This document shows positions 22,690 through 32,884 of a DNA stretch of 64,000 bases, one piece after another; the first letter of the stretch is position 1, and each line of letters starts with the position of its first letter. Source of the stretch: Humulus lupulus (lineage: Eukaryota; Streptophyta; Magnoliopsida; Rosales; Cannabaceae); the NCBI RefSeq assembly GCF_963169125.1, contig NC_084794.1:86349018-86413017 (forward strand), written 5' to 3'. A program made the translations under genes and the position numbers. The notes under the pieces are model-generated. The model saw only the letters and a list, made by a program, of their open reading frames with translations. It had not been told where the DNA came from and ran no database searches.

Positions 22690-24763
22690 GATTACAGAGC
22701 AGGAGGGTCTTGATGGGGCTACTGGTCGATTTCTACTCCAGCTTGCTCTTCTCCTACATTAATGCCCGGGGCCAAGGAAATCTCAGGAGATGCAGGGGCA
22801 TTCTTCTCCTCCCTCCATCGAGCAAGCTCGGTTTTCCTTATCTGTGTGGGGAGATAATCAAAGTTTGCACCTTGATTATTCTTCCAGAATATGTAGAGAC
22901 AGGTGAAGGTAGCACCTTGAAACCTCTCGAGGTTACTCACATTATTCTCCTTGAGCAGCTTCACCTTCTCCTTGAGCAGCTTCAACTTCTCCTTGAGCTC
23001 ATTAGCCTTTTTCTGACTGGCGACTAGATCATCTTGGAGCTTAACTGCCTCGTCATGATTGGCCTTGGATGCAATTTTATACTTCTCTTTTAAGTCTACA
23101 ACTTTTTCTAGGTCATCCTTGGTCTTTTTGAGCTCCTCATTGCGAGCCTTGATTTGGTCCTCAGCTGCCCTTAGCTCCTGGATGAATTTAGAGCTATCCT
23201 CTTTAGAGTGACTCCACTCATTGTTAAAAATCAGGAGAGCCTATGAACAAGATAAAAGTAATGTTAGTGAAAGAAAAGATATTGTTCTCAATCAGATGTG
23301 AAAGATAGAAGAGACTTACATTGAGCAGTTCGTTGAAACTGCGACCAATAACGTGGTCGGTTTTCAACGAGGAAAGAGTACCAAAGGTTTCTTTGCTGAG
23401 TCGGTGTTTGGCTACTTTCTACAACTTATTGATGGTGGATCAGGAGGCATTGGACAAAATTTCGCTCACCACAGTATCTATTGCCTGCTTGGTGGAGGAC
23501 TCAGGTTGAGAAGATGGAGGATGCATAGTTGACCTAGTGGGAAGAGGAGTCTCAGTTGATCGAACCTTCTTACTCAAAGGTTCCCCACTGGTACCACCAA
23601 CTTCTCTCTTACTCGACTTCTTCGAGCCAGTGGTTTTGGCTCATGAGGTGTAAACGTCAAAAGCATTGTTCGCCTACATGACTAAAAAAGAGACAAACAA
23701 AGTTAGTTAAAGTGTCCACAAGGGTCTATAGAGATCGATAAGAGAAAATTCTAAGTATTATACTTGAACTAAAGCTATTGGTCGCTACTTTATCTATTCT
23801 ATTACTGCTACAAAGATTATCCTCCTTAAAGAAATCTAGTTTAAAGCTACTCGTTGGAAAGATAAAGTTGCCATTTGTGTTGAACATGCTAATAGGATTA
23901 GGCAACGCACTTAAGAGAGTTGAATAATCCATACCATTCTCGTCCCCAGATGAGTCGTATCCTCGACCAGGCTGGTCAGGAAGTTTTTGTTCCCTTTCCC
24001 ATGGGAATGGGGGATGTCTATTTGAGGGGAGGGTAACAACTCTCTTATGGTAACCTCAACCGTCTGTTGGTTTCTAAGTGGTTAGGAAACGTCTTGGGGT
24101 TGGGTGGCCTCCCATCACCTTCTCCTGTGGTGCTCCTAGCATTTGTTTCTTTCACCTCTTGGTAAGGCTCCAAAAGGCCAACAAGCCTTAGGTTATTCTC
24201 AGTAACCAGCTCCTTGACGCTTTTTTCAATGGCAGTCATGCTTGATAAGGCAATAGCCCTCTCCACCATTATCTAGGTAGGCTTTGGTCGGAACCATGGG
24301 CCTATAATCGACATAGTAGATTATGAATAAAATGGATATACACGACCAGAAGTTTAAAAAAGAAATTTTTCAAGAAGGAAAAATACCTCCACAGGTGAAG
24401 GACAGGTTGTCCACTACAAGATTGACCGTGAGAAAATATTCTTGGAATACTTGCCCACGTTGGACTTGTAGGTGATGTCAGTCATGAAGGTGAGAGCAGA
24501 TTCCTAATGACAGAAGTGGAGGAACCCTGTGTTGTTCTTGTTGGGGTTGGATTTCAAATCAAACATATAGTTGATTTCATGAGGAGTGGGTACTGGCCAT
24601 TTCTTGTGAGGTTAAAGAATGTAGAGTGCTGATAACACTCTATAACAGTATGGTGTGATTTGGAAGGGAGAAATGTCGAAGTAGTTCACCACTCCTCAGA
24701 AGTATTCATGCAGAGGCATAGTAGCCCATGCCTTGATATGATACCTCGACCATGTGCTGTAAG
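22690..24763 (-). pseudogene. Antisense gene of Tat element 1 (aORF), truncated
   Basis: It matches the antisense gene of Tat element 2 exon for exon. The C-terminal exon (23240-22700) encodes a Lys/Glu/Leu-rich coiled coil with LLKEKVKLLKENN and an ILW-like FWKNNQGANFDYL segment. Two introns with GT-AG ends sit at the same places as in element 2: 24386-24302 and 23319-23241. The 5' part of the gene, including the first exon, is missing because copia A begins at 24764. Internal stops are present. The function is unknown; genes like this are a feature of many Tat retrotransposons. Confidence 0.65.
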
Positions 24764-26650
24764 TGTTGGTTTTTATTGATCAAATCAGAGATTATACGCA
24801 GCAGAACAACAATCAAATTGTTAGTGTAATCCTATAAGATTTCTAGATCTACTTCTTTACATGCATATATATATTGAATCAAAGACATAAATAGAAAAAT
24901 TACCTCAGATCCTTCCTTGCTGCTATATTTTTGTATGGCTAAATCCTTGAGATCTCACACCAAGATCTTCTCAAATGTTCTCAGCACACAAAGAACGAGT
25001 GTGGGCTCGCTATACAAACAATAGGCAAAAAACTATTTATCAGATGTTCTCAACACATGAGATCTGATAAAGTTTGGACCTAGGTTTTGTGTAGAATAGT
25101 GACTTTTGTTTGTGTCACTGTTCTCTTTCTCTGAGAGAGATTTCTAGATATTTTTCTATCCCTGAAAAGTTACGTTCTGAAAAAACTGATATCCTATATT
25201 TAATATATCCAATATATGAAAAATAAAATCTTAGTTATTTTAAACAATTTGAAAATAACTAATCAGTTATCAGATTTTTATTTAAATAATAATATTTTAA
25301 TCAAATTACAATATCTCATTATTTATTTAATATTTAAATAACTAAAATTGTGGAACCTAAAAACTGATTACAATCTCTTATGCGTGTAGCACAGTGACTG
25401 TGCACTGTGGTACACGTGTACCACGTGCCAATGATGGCATGTGATTTTTCCCAATTTTTATTATTATTTAAATACCAAAAATAAATTAATTCAAAATTAA
25501 TTATATTTTTTTAAAATCAAATAATTAATTAATTACACATAATTAAACAATAATTATGTTTGATACATAGAAAAATATTTTACTTATCACGTAAGTCCTT
25601 TTTGGCCATTTTTTATATTTACCTTTGTCAGTGATTGTTTGAGCCATTTCGGGGACCATGGACCTATAACATTAAGCTCCAATAAATAAACTAAATAATT
25701 AAACTCTTTAATTATAATAGTTAATTTATTAATTCTGATATTACTCCACTATAAATTCAGAATTGCACTCTTTATGTTATAGATATACTTTTACAGAAAT
25801 CTTTTCTTAAGTCGTCCATTGATATAACCATCATACAATAGTTCAACCCTCTAATTAATTAGTTCATAAATTAGAATGGAAGAATTATCATTTTACCTTT
25901 CTAATTTACTTTTATTCCTTAAGTACCATTAATTCACTAGTGAATAATTAATCTATAATCTAATTATAGATTTGAGCTCAAAATCATTCAGTTCCAGAAT
26001 TAACCCTTAAGGGAACTAATATACGATCCATTAGGAAAGATTAGATTCCGTATTGTTGATACATGTTCCCAGCCATCCATGATATTAAATCTCCAAAACA
26101 AAAGTCATTAGCCTCATTCTTTGAAGACACCTTAACGAATGAATCAAAAGATTTAATAAACATGAACATGAGTTCATGAACACTCAAGATTTAGGTTGAT
26201 CTATAAAGGATCATCAGTTATGATATGAATTACAAGTCTTTATTATTAAATGGTTTTCGGATAAAGTCTTTAATTCATATCGATCCATGTCATATATAAT
26301 CATATTATATAAAGCACCTTTACCGAGATGTCTTTCCACATCAACAATCCGAATCTAGATTATTTGTATCATTATGATATTCAGTAAACCGTACTTACAA
26401 ATCCAATTAAAGAATTCCATAACTTTAATTTGTTGTTGTTGACTATTTTTATTCATTCATGTGATCTTAATTCTCTCGTACTAATACAAGATCGCATCCT
26501 CAATAATGAATATGGAATTTTTCTGATATTTATAAAATTATTCAAACAATAATTTAACAATCTAAATATAACAATAATAATAAACCATTGTATTTATTTA
26601 TTCACAGAAAAACAAATGTCTTTACATGATTTTAGGGCACACTCCTAAAA
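24764..26650 (-). repeat. 3' LTR of copia A
   Basis: On the minus strand it starts next to GGGAGATTT as TTTTAGGAGTGTGCCC (the usual TGTTAGG changed at the second base) and ends AATAAAAACCAACA at 24764. Length is 1887 bp, against 1859 and 1884 bp for the inner copia LTRs, with clear similarity along its length. Confidence 0.85.
25383..25416. repeat. Inverted repeat (hairpin) in copia A LTR
   Basis: CGTGTAGCACAGTG, six bases, then CACTGTGGTACACG: 14-base arms with one mismatch. The same hairpin is perfect in the inner copia 5' LTR (37143-37176). ACACGTGT, a G-box-like core, adjoins it. Confidence 0.75.
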
Positions 26651-26662
26651 ATCTCCCACTTG
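26651..26662 (-). other. Polypurine tract of copia A
   Basis: AAGTGGGAGAT on the minus strand directly before the 3' LTR; the same AAGTGGGAGAT precedes the inner copia 3' LTR at 54855-54865. Confidence 0.65.
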
Positions 26663-26665
26663 TAC

Positions 26666-28669
26666 TTAAAGCAAGTGAGTCATTTCTCTCAATCCCATAT
26701 TACGTACATGACCCTCGAATTGCTTTGCTAGAAGCGTCTTCGTGAACGGGTCTGCCAGGTTGTGTTCTGATGCGATTTTCATAATGGTCACATCTCCTCT
26801 ATGTACGATTTCTCTGACTAAGTGGTATTTGCGCTCTATATGCTTTCCCCTCTTGTGGCTTCTTGGTTCTTTAGAATTGGCCACTGCTCCACTGTTGTCA
26901 CAGTAAAGAACAAGCGGTTTCTCCACTTCTGGAACTACTTCCAAATCTGTGTAGAACTTTTTCAGCCAAACTGCTTCCTTAGCTACTTCACAAGCTGCTA
27001 TGTATTCAGCTTCCATGGTTGAATCAAATATACTGGATTGCTTAATGCTTCTCCAGAAAACTGCTCCACCACCATGAGTGAATACTGACCCAGAAGTAGA
27101 CTTTCTACTATCCTTGTCAGATTGAAAATCCGAGTCAGTGTATCCAATAGGTTCGAGGTCACTACCCGAATATACTAGCATATAGTCTCTCGTTCTCCTG
27201 AGAAACTTGAGAATATGTTTCACCGCAATCCAGTGTTCCAAACCTGGATTTGATTGATAACGACTAACAATCCCTACTGCATAACATATGTCAGGTCTAG
27301 TACATAACATTGCATACATTAGGCTCCCTATAGCTGATGCATAGGGATACTTTCTCATATCCTCTTGCTCTTGTGGTGTCTTTGGACACTGATCTTTGCA
27401 AAGAGTAATTCCATGTCTGGTCGGCAATTGACCCTTTTTGGAATTCTCCATAGAGAATCTTTCAAGCACTTTATCAATGTAATTTTCTTGTGAAAGTGCT
27501 AGGAGCTTATTCTTTCTTTCTCTTAGAATTTTAATGCCTAGAACATAGCTCGCTTCTCCCAAATCTTTCATTTGGAATTCGTCAGCCAACCATTTCTTTA
27601 CATTTGATAATGTCTCTACATCATTCCCAATGAGTAGGATATCATCAACATAAAGAACTAAGAAAACCACAAATTTTCCTTTGATGTATTTATAAACACA
27701 TGCTTCGTCAACATTTTGTTCGAAACCATATGTTTTAATAGTTTCATCAAATGCTAAGTTCCAAGATCTTGATGCTTGTTTCAATCCATATATGGATTTC
27801 AACAACTTGCATACTTTTTGATCTTGATTCTTCTTTATAAACCCTTCTGGTTGTTCCATATAAATGGTTTCATCAAGGTGGCCATTCAGAAAGGTTGTCT
27901 TGACGTCCATTTGCCATATCTCATAATCATAGATGGCAGCTATGGATAAAAGTATGCGAATGGATTTAAGCATGGCCATAGGAGAAAATGTTTCTTCATA
28001 GTCTACACCCTCTCTCTGTGTGTAGCCTTTGGCCACAAGCCTTGCTTTATAGGTCTCTACCTTTCCATCTGCACCCCTTTTCTTCTTGTAGATCCATTTG
28101 CATCCAATGGCATTGACATTGTCAGGTAGATCTATAAGTTCCCATACTGAACTGGAATACATTGATTCCATTTCTTGATTCATGGCATCTTGCCACTTAT
28201 CAACATCAGGGTCTTCCATTTCTTCTTTAAAAGTCAATGGATCGTCCTTTTCATTATCTGATACAAGAACGTGTGCATCATGTTCGTAGTGAATAGGTTA
28301 TCTCACAATCCTCCCACTACGACGTTGCACTGGTTTTTCCTTTTCAGGAATTGTGGTTTCTTTGGTTGTTTTTTCATTAACTGATGAAGAAGATGGAGAT
28401 GAAATATTATCTATCTTTAGTTCCTCTAAAACTACTTTGCTCCGAGATTTAAAATCATTCATATAGTTGTGTTCTAAAAAGGTTGCATTTGTCGAAACAA
28501 ATACATTTTGATCACTTGGGCTATAGAAATATCCACCTCTTGTTTCTGGAGCATAGCCCACGAATATACACACTTCAGACCTAGAATCCAGTTTTCCAGA
28601 TTTAGGTCTTAGCACATGAGCAGGACAACCCCAAATACAAAAATGTCGCAAAACTAGGTTTACTTCCAT
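26666..28669 (-). pseudogene. pol: Copia A reverse transcriptase and RNase H (one stop)
   Basis: One frame with a single stop at 28298-28300. The long part (28237-26666, 523 codons) starts with the RT region CKWIYKKKRGADGKVETYKA, followed by WQMDVKTTFLNG and the catalytic LYVDDILL near residue 196. RNase H follows with YTDSDFQSD, the Glu in TMEAEYIA and YCDNSGAVA, and a KHIERKYHLVRE segment; the frame ends LREMTHLL. All catalytic motifs look intact. The upstream 28669-28298 part is the integrase C-terminus and linker. Apart from the stop, this is the best-preserved pol in the window. Confidence 0.85.
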
Positions 28670-29699
28670 TCCATAGTTCGAGAGGTGTCTTTGTCATAGC
28701 TTTGGACGGAACTACATTCAAAATGTAGTTAGCCGTTTGAAGTGCATATCCCCAAAATGATAAGGGAAGTGAAGAGTAGCTTAACATAGACCTGACCATG
28801 TCCAACAGGGTCTGATTTCTTCTCTCAGAAACTCCATTTTGTTGTGGCGTTCCAGGTGCTGTGAGTTGGGATAGAATTCCATGCTCCAGCAAGAAATCTT
28901 TGAATTCAGAATCCAAATATTCACCACCACGATCAGATCGGAGTGTTTTTAAAGATTTACCTAATTGCTTCTCAGCTAAAGCTTTGAAGTCTTTAAACCT
29001 ATCAAAAGTTTCTGACTTCTTAAGCATTAGGTAAACATGACCGTATCTAGAATAGTCGTCAGTAAATGTGACAAAATATTCACAACCACCTCGAGCTTGA
29101 ATGTTAATTGGACCACATACATCACCATGTATTAGCTCTAGTGGTTCTTTGGCTCTAGTTCCCTTCGAAGTGAAAGGTCGTTTAGTCAATTTTCCTTCTA
29201 AATAGGATTCACAAATCGGTAGGGTTCCAATTGTTAGTTCCCTTAGAGGTCCATCTTTAGTTAATCGGTTTATCCTATCTTGAATAATATGACCTAATCT
29301 TAAGTGCCATAGATATGTGTCATTTTCTTTAGAAATCTTTTGTCTTTTGTTACTTTGTGGAACAACTACTTTAAACAATTCAGAATTATTGAGCGATTTT
29401 TCTATTGGATTAAGCATGTACAGTCTGTCCTTTTGTTTTGCATGAAAAATATTGTTCCCATTCCTTGAAATAAAAATCATATTATTATTAAAAGAAATGC
29501 CGAATTTTTTTTCATGTAACAAAGATAAAGAAATAATGTTTCTAGTAATTTCAGGAATAAATAGCACATTATTCAAAACTAGAAAATTGTTTTTAAAATT
29601 CAAATGGACTGTTCCACATGCTTTAGCTGAAACAAGCGCGCCATTTCCCACTCTCATAGTCATCTCTCCTTGCTCCAATTGCTTTGCGAACTCAAGCAT
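28602..29699 (-). pseudogene. pol: Copia A integrase, with protease deleted
   Basis: 365 codons. The N-terminal part is the tail of the protease region (MTMRVGNGALVSA, then an LNNVLFIPEITRN segment). Next is the pre-integrase zinc-binding region, with HLRLGH and CESYLEGK where a CxxC is expected, so the last Cys is Tyr. The core has DVCGP, SDRGGEY and the Glu in VSERRN. Between the gag zinc knuckle and this frame the protease active-site segment (DTG/DSG) is absent, joined directly at about 29690. A frameshift near 28660 moves the reading into the RT frame. Confidence 0.8.
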
Positions 29700-30505
29700 C
29701 TTTCTTTTTCTCTTTTAGCTCAGCGAGATACTTTGGACAGTTTCTCTTCCAATGACCATCGACATTACAATGGAAACACTTTCCTTTGGGTGCCTTTTAT
29801 TTGGGGTCATTGTTCTTTTTGTTCTTGGGTGCCTTGGATGACTTCTTTGCCTTTTCGAATTGTCCTTTTTAGGTTTGCTGTCATTGTTATCGCCTTTTCT
29901 TTTCTTCTTAGAAGAAGATGGTTTTGCTTCAGCAACATTCGCTTCAGCCTGACTTGAGATGGTCTTATCCAAAGACTCAAAAGTTTGTAATTCATTCAGC
30001 AATTGTGTCATGTTAAAATCCAGTTTGTTCATGAAATAATTGGTTGTGAATGTAGAAAAAGCAGGAGTTAAAGACTCAAGTATAATGCTTACTTGTGTCT
30101 TTTCATCCATGACTGCTCCATGCGTCTCAGCTTCATGAAGTACACTGATCATGTTCAAAACATGCTCACACATAGATTGACCTTTCTTCATCTTAGCATT
30201 CATGTAGGTTCTAGTAGCCTCATGACGGCTTTGATCAGATGGGCGCCCAAACATTTCCTTAAGAGATTCTAGTATCTCAAAAGCAGTTTCCATGGATTCA
30301 TGCTTTGTTCATAAGACATCACTCATGCTTACAAGCATATAACACTTCGCTTTGTTATTAGATTGAATCCATGCATCAAATTTGTCTCGAACATGTTTCG
30401 GGGCATTGACGCCAGGTTCTTCAGGACATTCCTCATTTAGGACAAACTTGTGGTTTTCGCTAACCAACAACAGATTCATATTTGATTTCCATTCATATTT
30501 GGTTT
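29700..30505 (-). pseudogene. gag: Copia A gag (C-terminal two thirds), fused to gypsy gag
   Basis: From about 30505 the frame reads KYEWKSNMNLLLVSENHK, then AWIQSNNKAKCYMLVSMSD, a TGA at 30309-30311, and continues METAFEILESLKEMF to 29715. This is the UBN2-type copia gag. A CX2CX4HX4C zinc knuckle (CFHCNVDGHWKRNC) lies at about 29740-29790 after a frame change. Upstream of 30505 the same open frame is gypsy gag. The gag N-terminus is missing. It would form the capsid and bind RNA in an intact element. Confidence 0.75.
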
Positions 30506-31760
30506 TCGCCTCCATATTAAACTTGTGAATGTAGCTCTTCAGACTCTCGTTTTCTCCTTGCTTCACATTGGCGAGGCTGGTGCCTAGCATCGTGTAGTCC
30601 CGCACGGCGTAGTGTTGCTGGAGGAATTCATCGGAAAATTGTTGCCAAGATCTGATGGACCCTGGTCTAAGTATTTTGAACCATTTGTACGCAGGTCCTT
30701 TCAATGTGACAGCGAAGCAATGACATCTGGCCCCGATACTAATTCCCCTCAACTTCATCAGGTCGTTAAATGCATCCAGATGATATTTCAGATTTGTGCT
30801 TCCTTCATAGGGGGTCATATGGGGCTCCTTGAAGTTGGTCGGAAGCCGGATGGCTTGGATCTCCTTGATGAAGGGCGACTCATGGTCGAACTCATCCTCA
30901 AAGGCTTGACCTCTGGAGGCGGTGATGATTTTGCTTCGTAGGATCCTCATTTTTGTGTCCAGGTTTAGCCTCCTCTTGTTCAAGGAATCTCTTAGCGTGG
31001 ATGGGTTAGGATCCCCCTTTCCTTTGCCTTCCCGGGGCGCCATAGGAGGTGTGGTCCTTTTACCCACGCTCTTTTTGTTGAGTTCTTCTCGTAAATTTGA
31101 GGGTGTTCTCCTTGAGGTGACCTCGACATCGTTACGAGGGGCAGCGTTGGTCTTCGGCTCTGGCACCTGGGGCTGCTTCGGTGGTCCGGGACATTCGTGC
31201 TACTTCGTTCGAGGAATGTTACTAGTGGAGAGTTGGGTCCTTCCATCGTCTACTGAGATGGTGGTTTCTACCCCCTCCTGACCTCTCTCTTTTTGCTTAG
31301 GGAGTGTCACATTTTATCTCCCTTGCAACAGGCCATTTAGCACCTCTTGCATGTTTTCCAGGGTGGTTTCTAGCCTCTGATTCTTGCGGTGAAGTTTCCC
31401 TATCTCGTCTTCGTAGAATTAGGACTTAGAACTTGAGCTCACGGTGTGGACCCAAGGGTGCTTATCAGGCCGGTGCGTTGATGGGCCTGGATCCTGCCCA
31501 CCGGAGTTTGGCACCTACAGCGGCCTTGGAGACAGGAACTCACCGGCACCCCTTGCTGGGGCAGCCGCCGGCCTTGGACGATCCTCCTCAGGTGGGACCG
31601 CCGGGATGAGGCCTCCCTTTCATCTCCATGGACCTCAGGCACCTTTGGGGCCTCCACGTTTTCAGATGGAGGAGGATCCCTCATAGAGGCTTTTAGCTGA
31701 TCTCCGTCAAGATGGACATCCACCTCTCGCGGCTCTCTCAATCGTTTCGAACGTCACGAC
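30506..31760 (-). pseudogene. gag: Gypsy B gag, N-terminal part
   Basis: In the minus frame from 31166, residues 100-220 are a retrotransposon gag capsid domain: KYHLDAFNDLMKLRGISI, then FAVTLKGPAYKWFKILRPGS, WQQFSDEFLQQH and ENESLKSYIHKFNME. Upstream (31741-31439) is a hydrophilic segment in another frame, so the N-terminus is frameshifted or stopped. At about residue 220 the frame passes without a stop into copia A gag. The capsid resembles Tat/Athila-type gags, but no other domain is left to confirm it. Confidence 0.75.
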
Positions 31761-31810
31761 ATCTTTTTCTTATCGGAATCGACGGAAGAACAGTGGCTTG
31801 GAACCTATTC

Positions 31811-31830
31811 TTCCCACAGACGGTGCCAAA
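31811..31830 (-). other. Primer binding site of gypsy B
   Basis: On the minus strand TTTGGCACCGTCTGTGGGAA, close to the TTTGGCGCCGTCTGTGGGAA site common in plant gypsy elements of the Tat group. It lies just downstream of the LTR. Confidence 0.7.
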
Positions 31831-31833
31831 CTA

Positions 31834-32877
31834 TTGACGGTGAGAACTCGTCAATGAAGTTAAGTTAGAAAAATCGAAATATAGAGCTTATCAATGAAAA
31901 ACTTCAAAGATGTAATCAGAAACTCAAAGAATAGTTGCAGAAAGAAAATGGTGAAATGAACTTGTATTTCTTATGGTGTGGTGCAAGAGTGTTTTTTCCA
32001 ACCCCTTTCCATGTGGAAGTAGAGTTCCTTTTATAGTGGGCTCTAATGGCCCCTAGTACATTGTGGTCCAGGGGAACAGACAGTACATAAGTACGCTATC
32101 AGGTGAGTGGTCTCAGGGGTAGTGGTGTTGGCTCCAGTACATGGTCAGGTTCTGTGGGGATGTCTCCACCACTTATTTGGTACAAGCGTGAGAAGAGTGG
32201 AGGTGGTGCTACCACCCCTCGTACTATCCCTTACCACCATCACTTGTCGGGTACAGATGTTAGGTCTATACATTGATCCTTGCAGGAATGTATGTACCTA
32301 TATACAAGTACCTTATTCGTACTTCTTGTCTCTGGTGGGAAACTTTGATGAATGACATACTTGGTTGGCCCTCTCTTATGATGTAGGAAGGTTCTGGCAC
32401 CGTGTGCACCTGTGAGGCACAAGGCACCATATACACCTACGAGGAAACACAGGAGCGAGGCGTTATATGCACTCGCAAGGCGTCGTGTGTATTCATGAGG
32501 TGCAAGGCGACACGGGCACGCGAGGTGCCCGGGGCGCGAAAGCGGTTGCAAGGCACCTGGGGCGCGCGGGGCGCCAGGGGCGCGCGGGGCGCCAGGGGCG
32601 CCAGGGGCGCCAGGGGCGCGCGGGGCGCCAGGGGCGCCAGGGGCGCCAGGGGGTGCACGAGGCGCCAAGGGGAGCGCGAGGCGCTTTGGCGTGTGAGGCA
32701 CCAGGGGCACGCGAGGCGCTTGGGGCGCGCGAGGCGAAGTGGTCATTTGGAGCAGGGTTGATTTGGACATTCCTTTGAGGAATCAAAGGGATTTCAGACA
32801 TGTTTGCTTTGGATCTCCTAGGGACCTTAGACATGAGATGTGGGTTCTTTACCGGTGTAGAATTTTCAGCATCCACA
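31834..32877 (-). repeat. 5' LTR of gypsy B
   Basis: On the minus strand it starts TGTGGATGCTG and ends ACCGTCA, four to six bases before the primer site; about 1.04 kb. The ends are inferred from the TG/CA rule and from where chromovirus homology stops. It contains a GC-rich repeat block (32500-32740). Confidence 0.55.
32500..32745. repeat. GC-rich minisatellite based on GGGGCGCCA
   Basis: About a dozen near-identical 9 bp units (GGGGCGCCA and GGGGCGCGC) in the core 32555-32660, with degenerate units on both sides (for example GAGGCGC, GAGGTGC). All six frames stay open across it, which produces ORFs of GARGAR, APLAPRA or WRPWRP repeats on both strands; these are composition artefacts. Confidence 0.8.
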
Positions 32878-32884
32878 TTCCCCA

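Larger units (their letters stand above)
12312..24763 (+). mobile_element. Tat element 1: Ty3/gypsy retrotransposon, 3'-truncated
   Basis: The order is 5' LTR, primer site, gag, protease, RT, RNase H, a second RNase H, integrase, then an antisense gene. The second RNase H and the antisense gene after integrase are hallmarks of the plant Tat lineage. It is homologous along its length to Tat element 2 (40602-52329) but far more decayed, with many stops and frameshifts. Two solo LTRs have landed in it (16238-18273, 21229-21990). On the right it breaks off inside the antisense gene where copia A begins at 24764. Its 3' LTR is not in the window. Confidence 0.85.
24764..30505 (-). mobile_element. 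Copia element A (Ty1/copia, Angela-like), 5'-truncated
   Basis: On the minus strand: gag fragment, pol, polypurine tract and 3' LTR. Pol order (integrase before RT) is that of Ty1/copia. The long LTR (1.89 kb) and RT sequence such as YDYEIWQMDVK fit the Angela lineage. The LTR and pol are closely related to the inner copia at 35941-56749. The 5' LTR, leader and start of gag are missing: at about 30505 the gag frame passes into gypsy B gag. The left flank is Tat element 1. Confidence 0.85.
30506..32877 (-). mobile_element. Gypsy B: 5' LTR and gag of a second Tat-type element
   Basis: On the minus strand: an LTR (about 32877-31834), a primer site, and the N-terminal half of gag. It has no homology to Tat elements 1 and 2 that I can see in its LTR. 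It sits in the chromovirus integrase: chromovirus sequence stops at about 32878 and the LTR starts TGTGGATGCTG. Its 3' half is missing, replaced by copia A. Confidence 0.7.
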
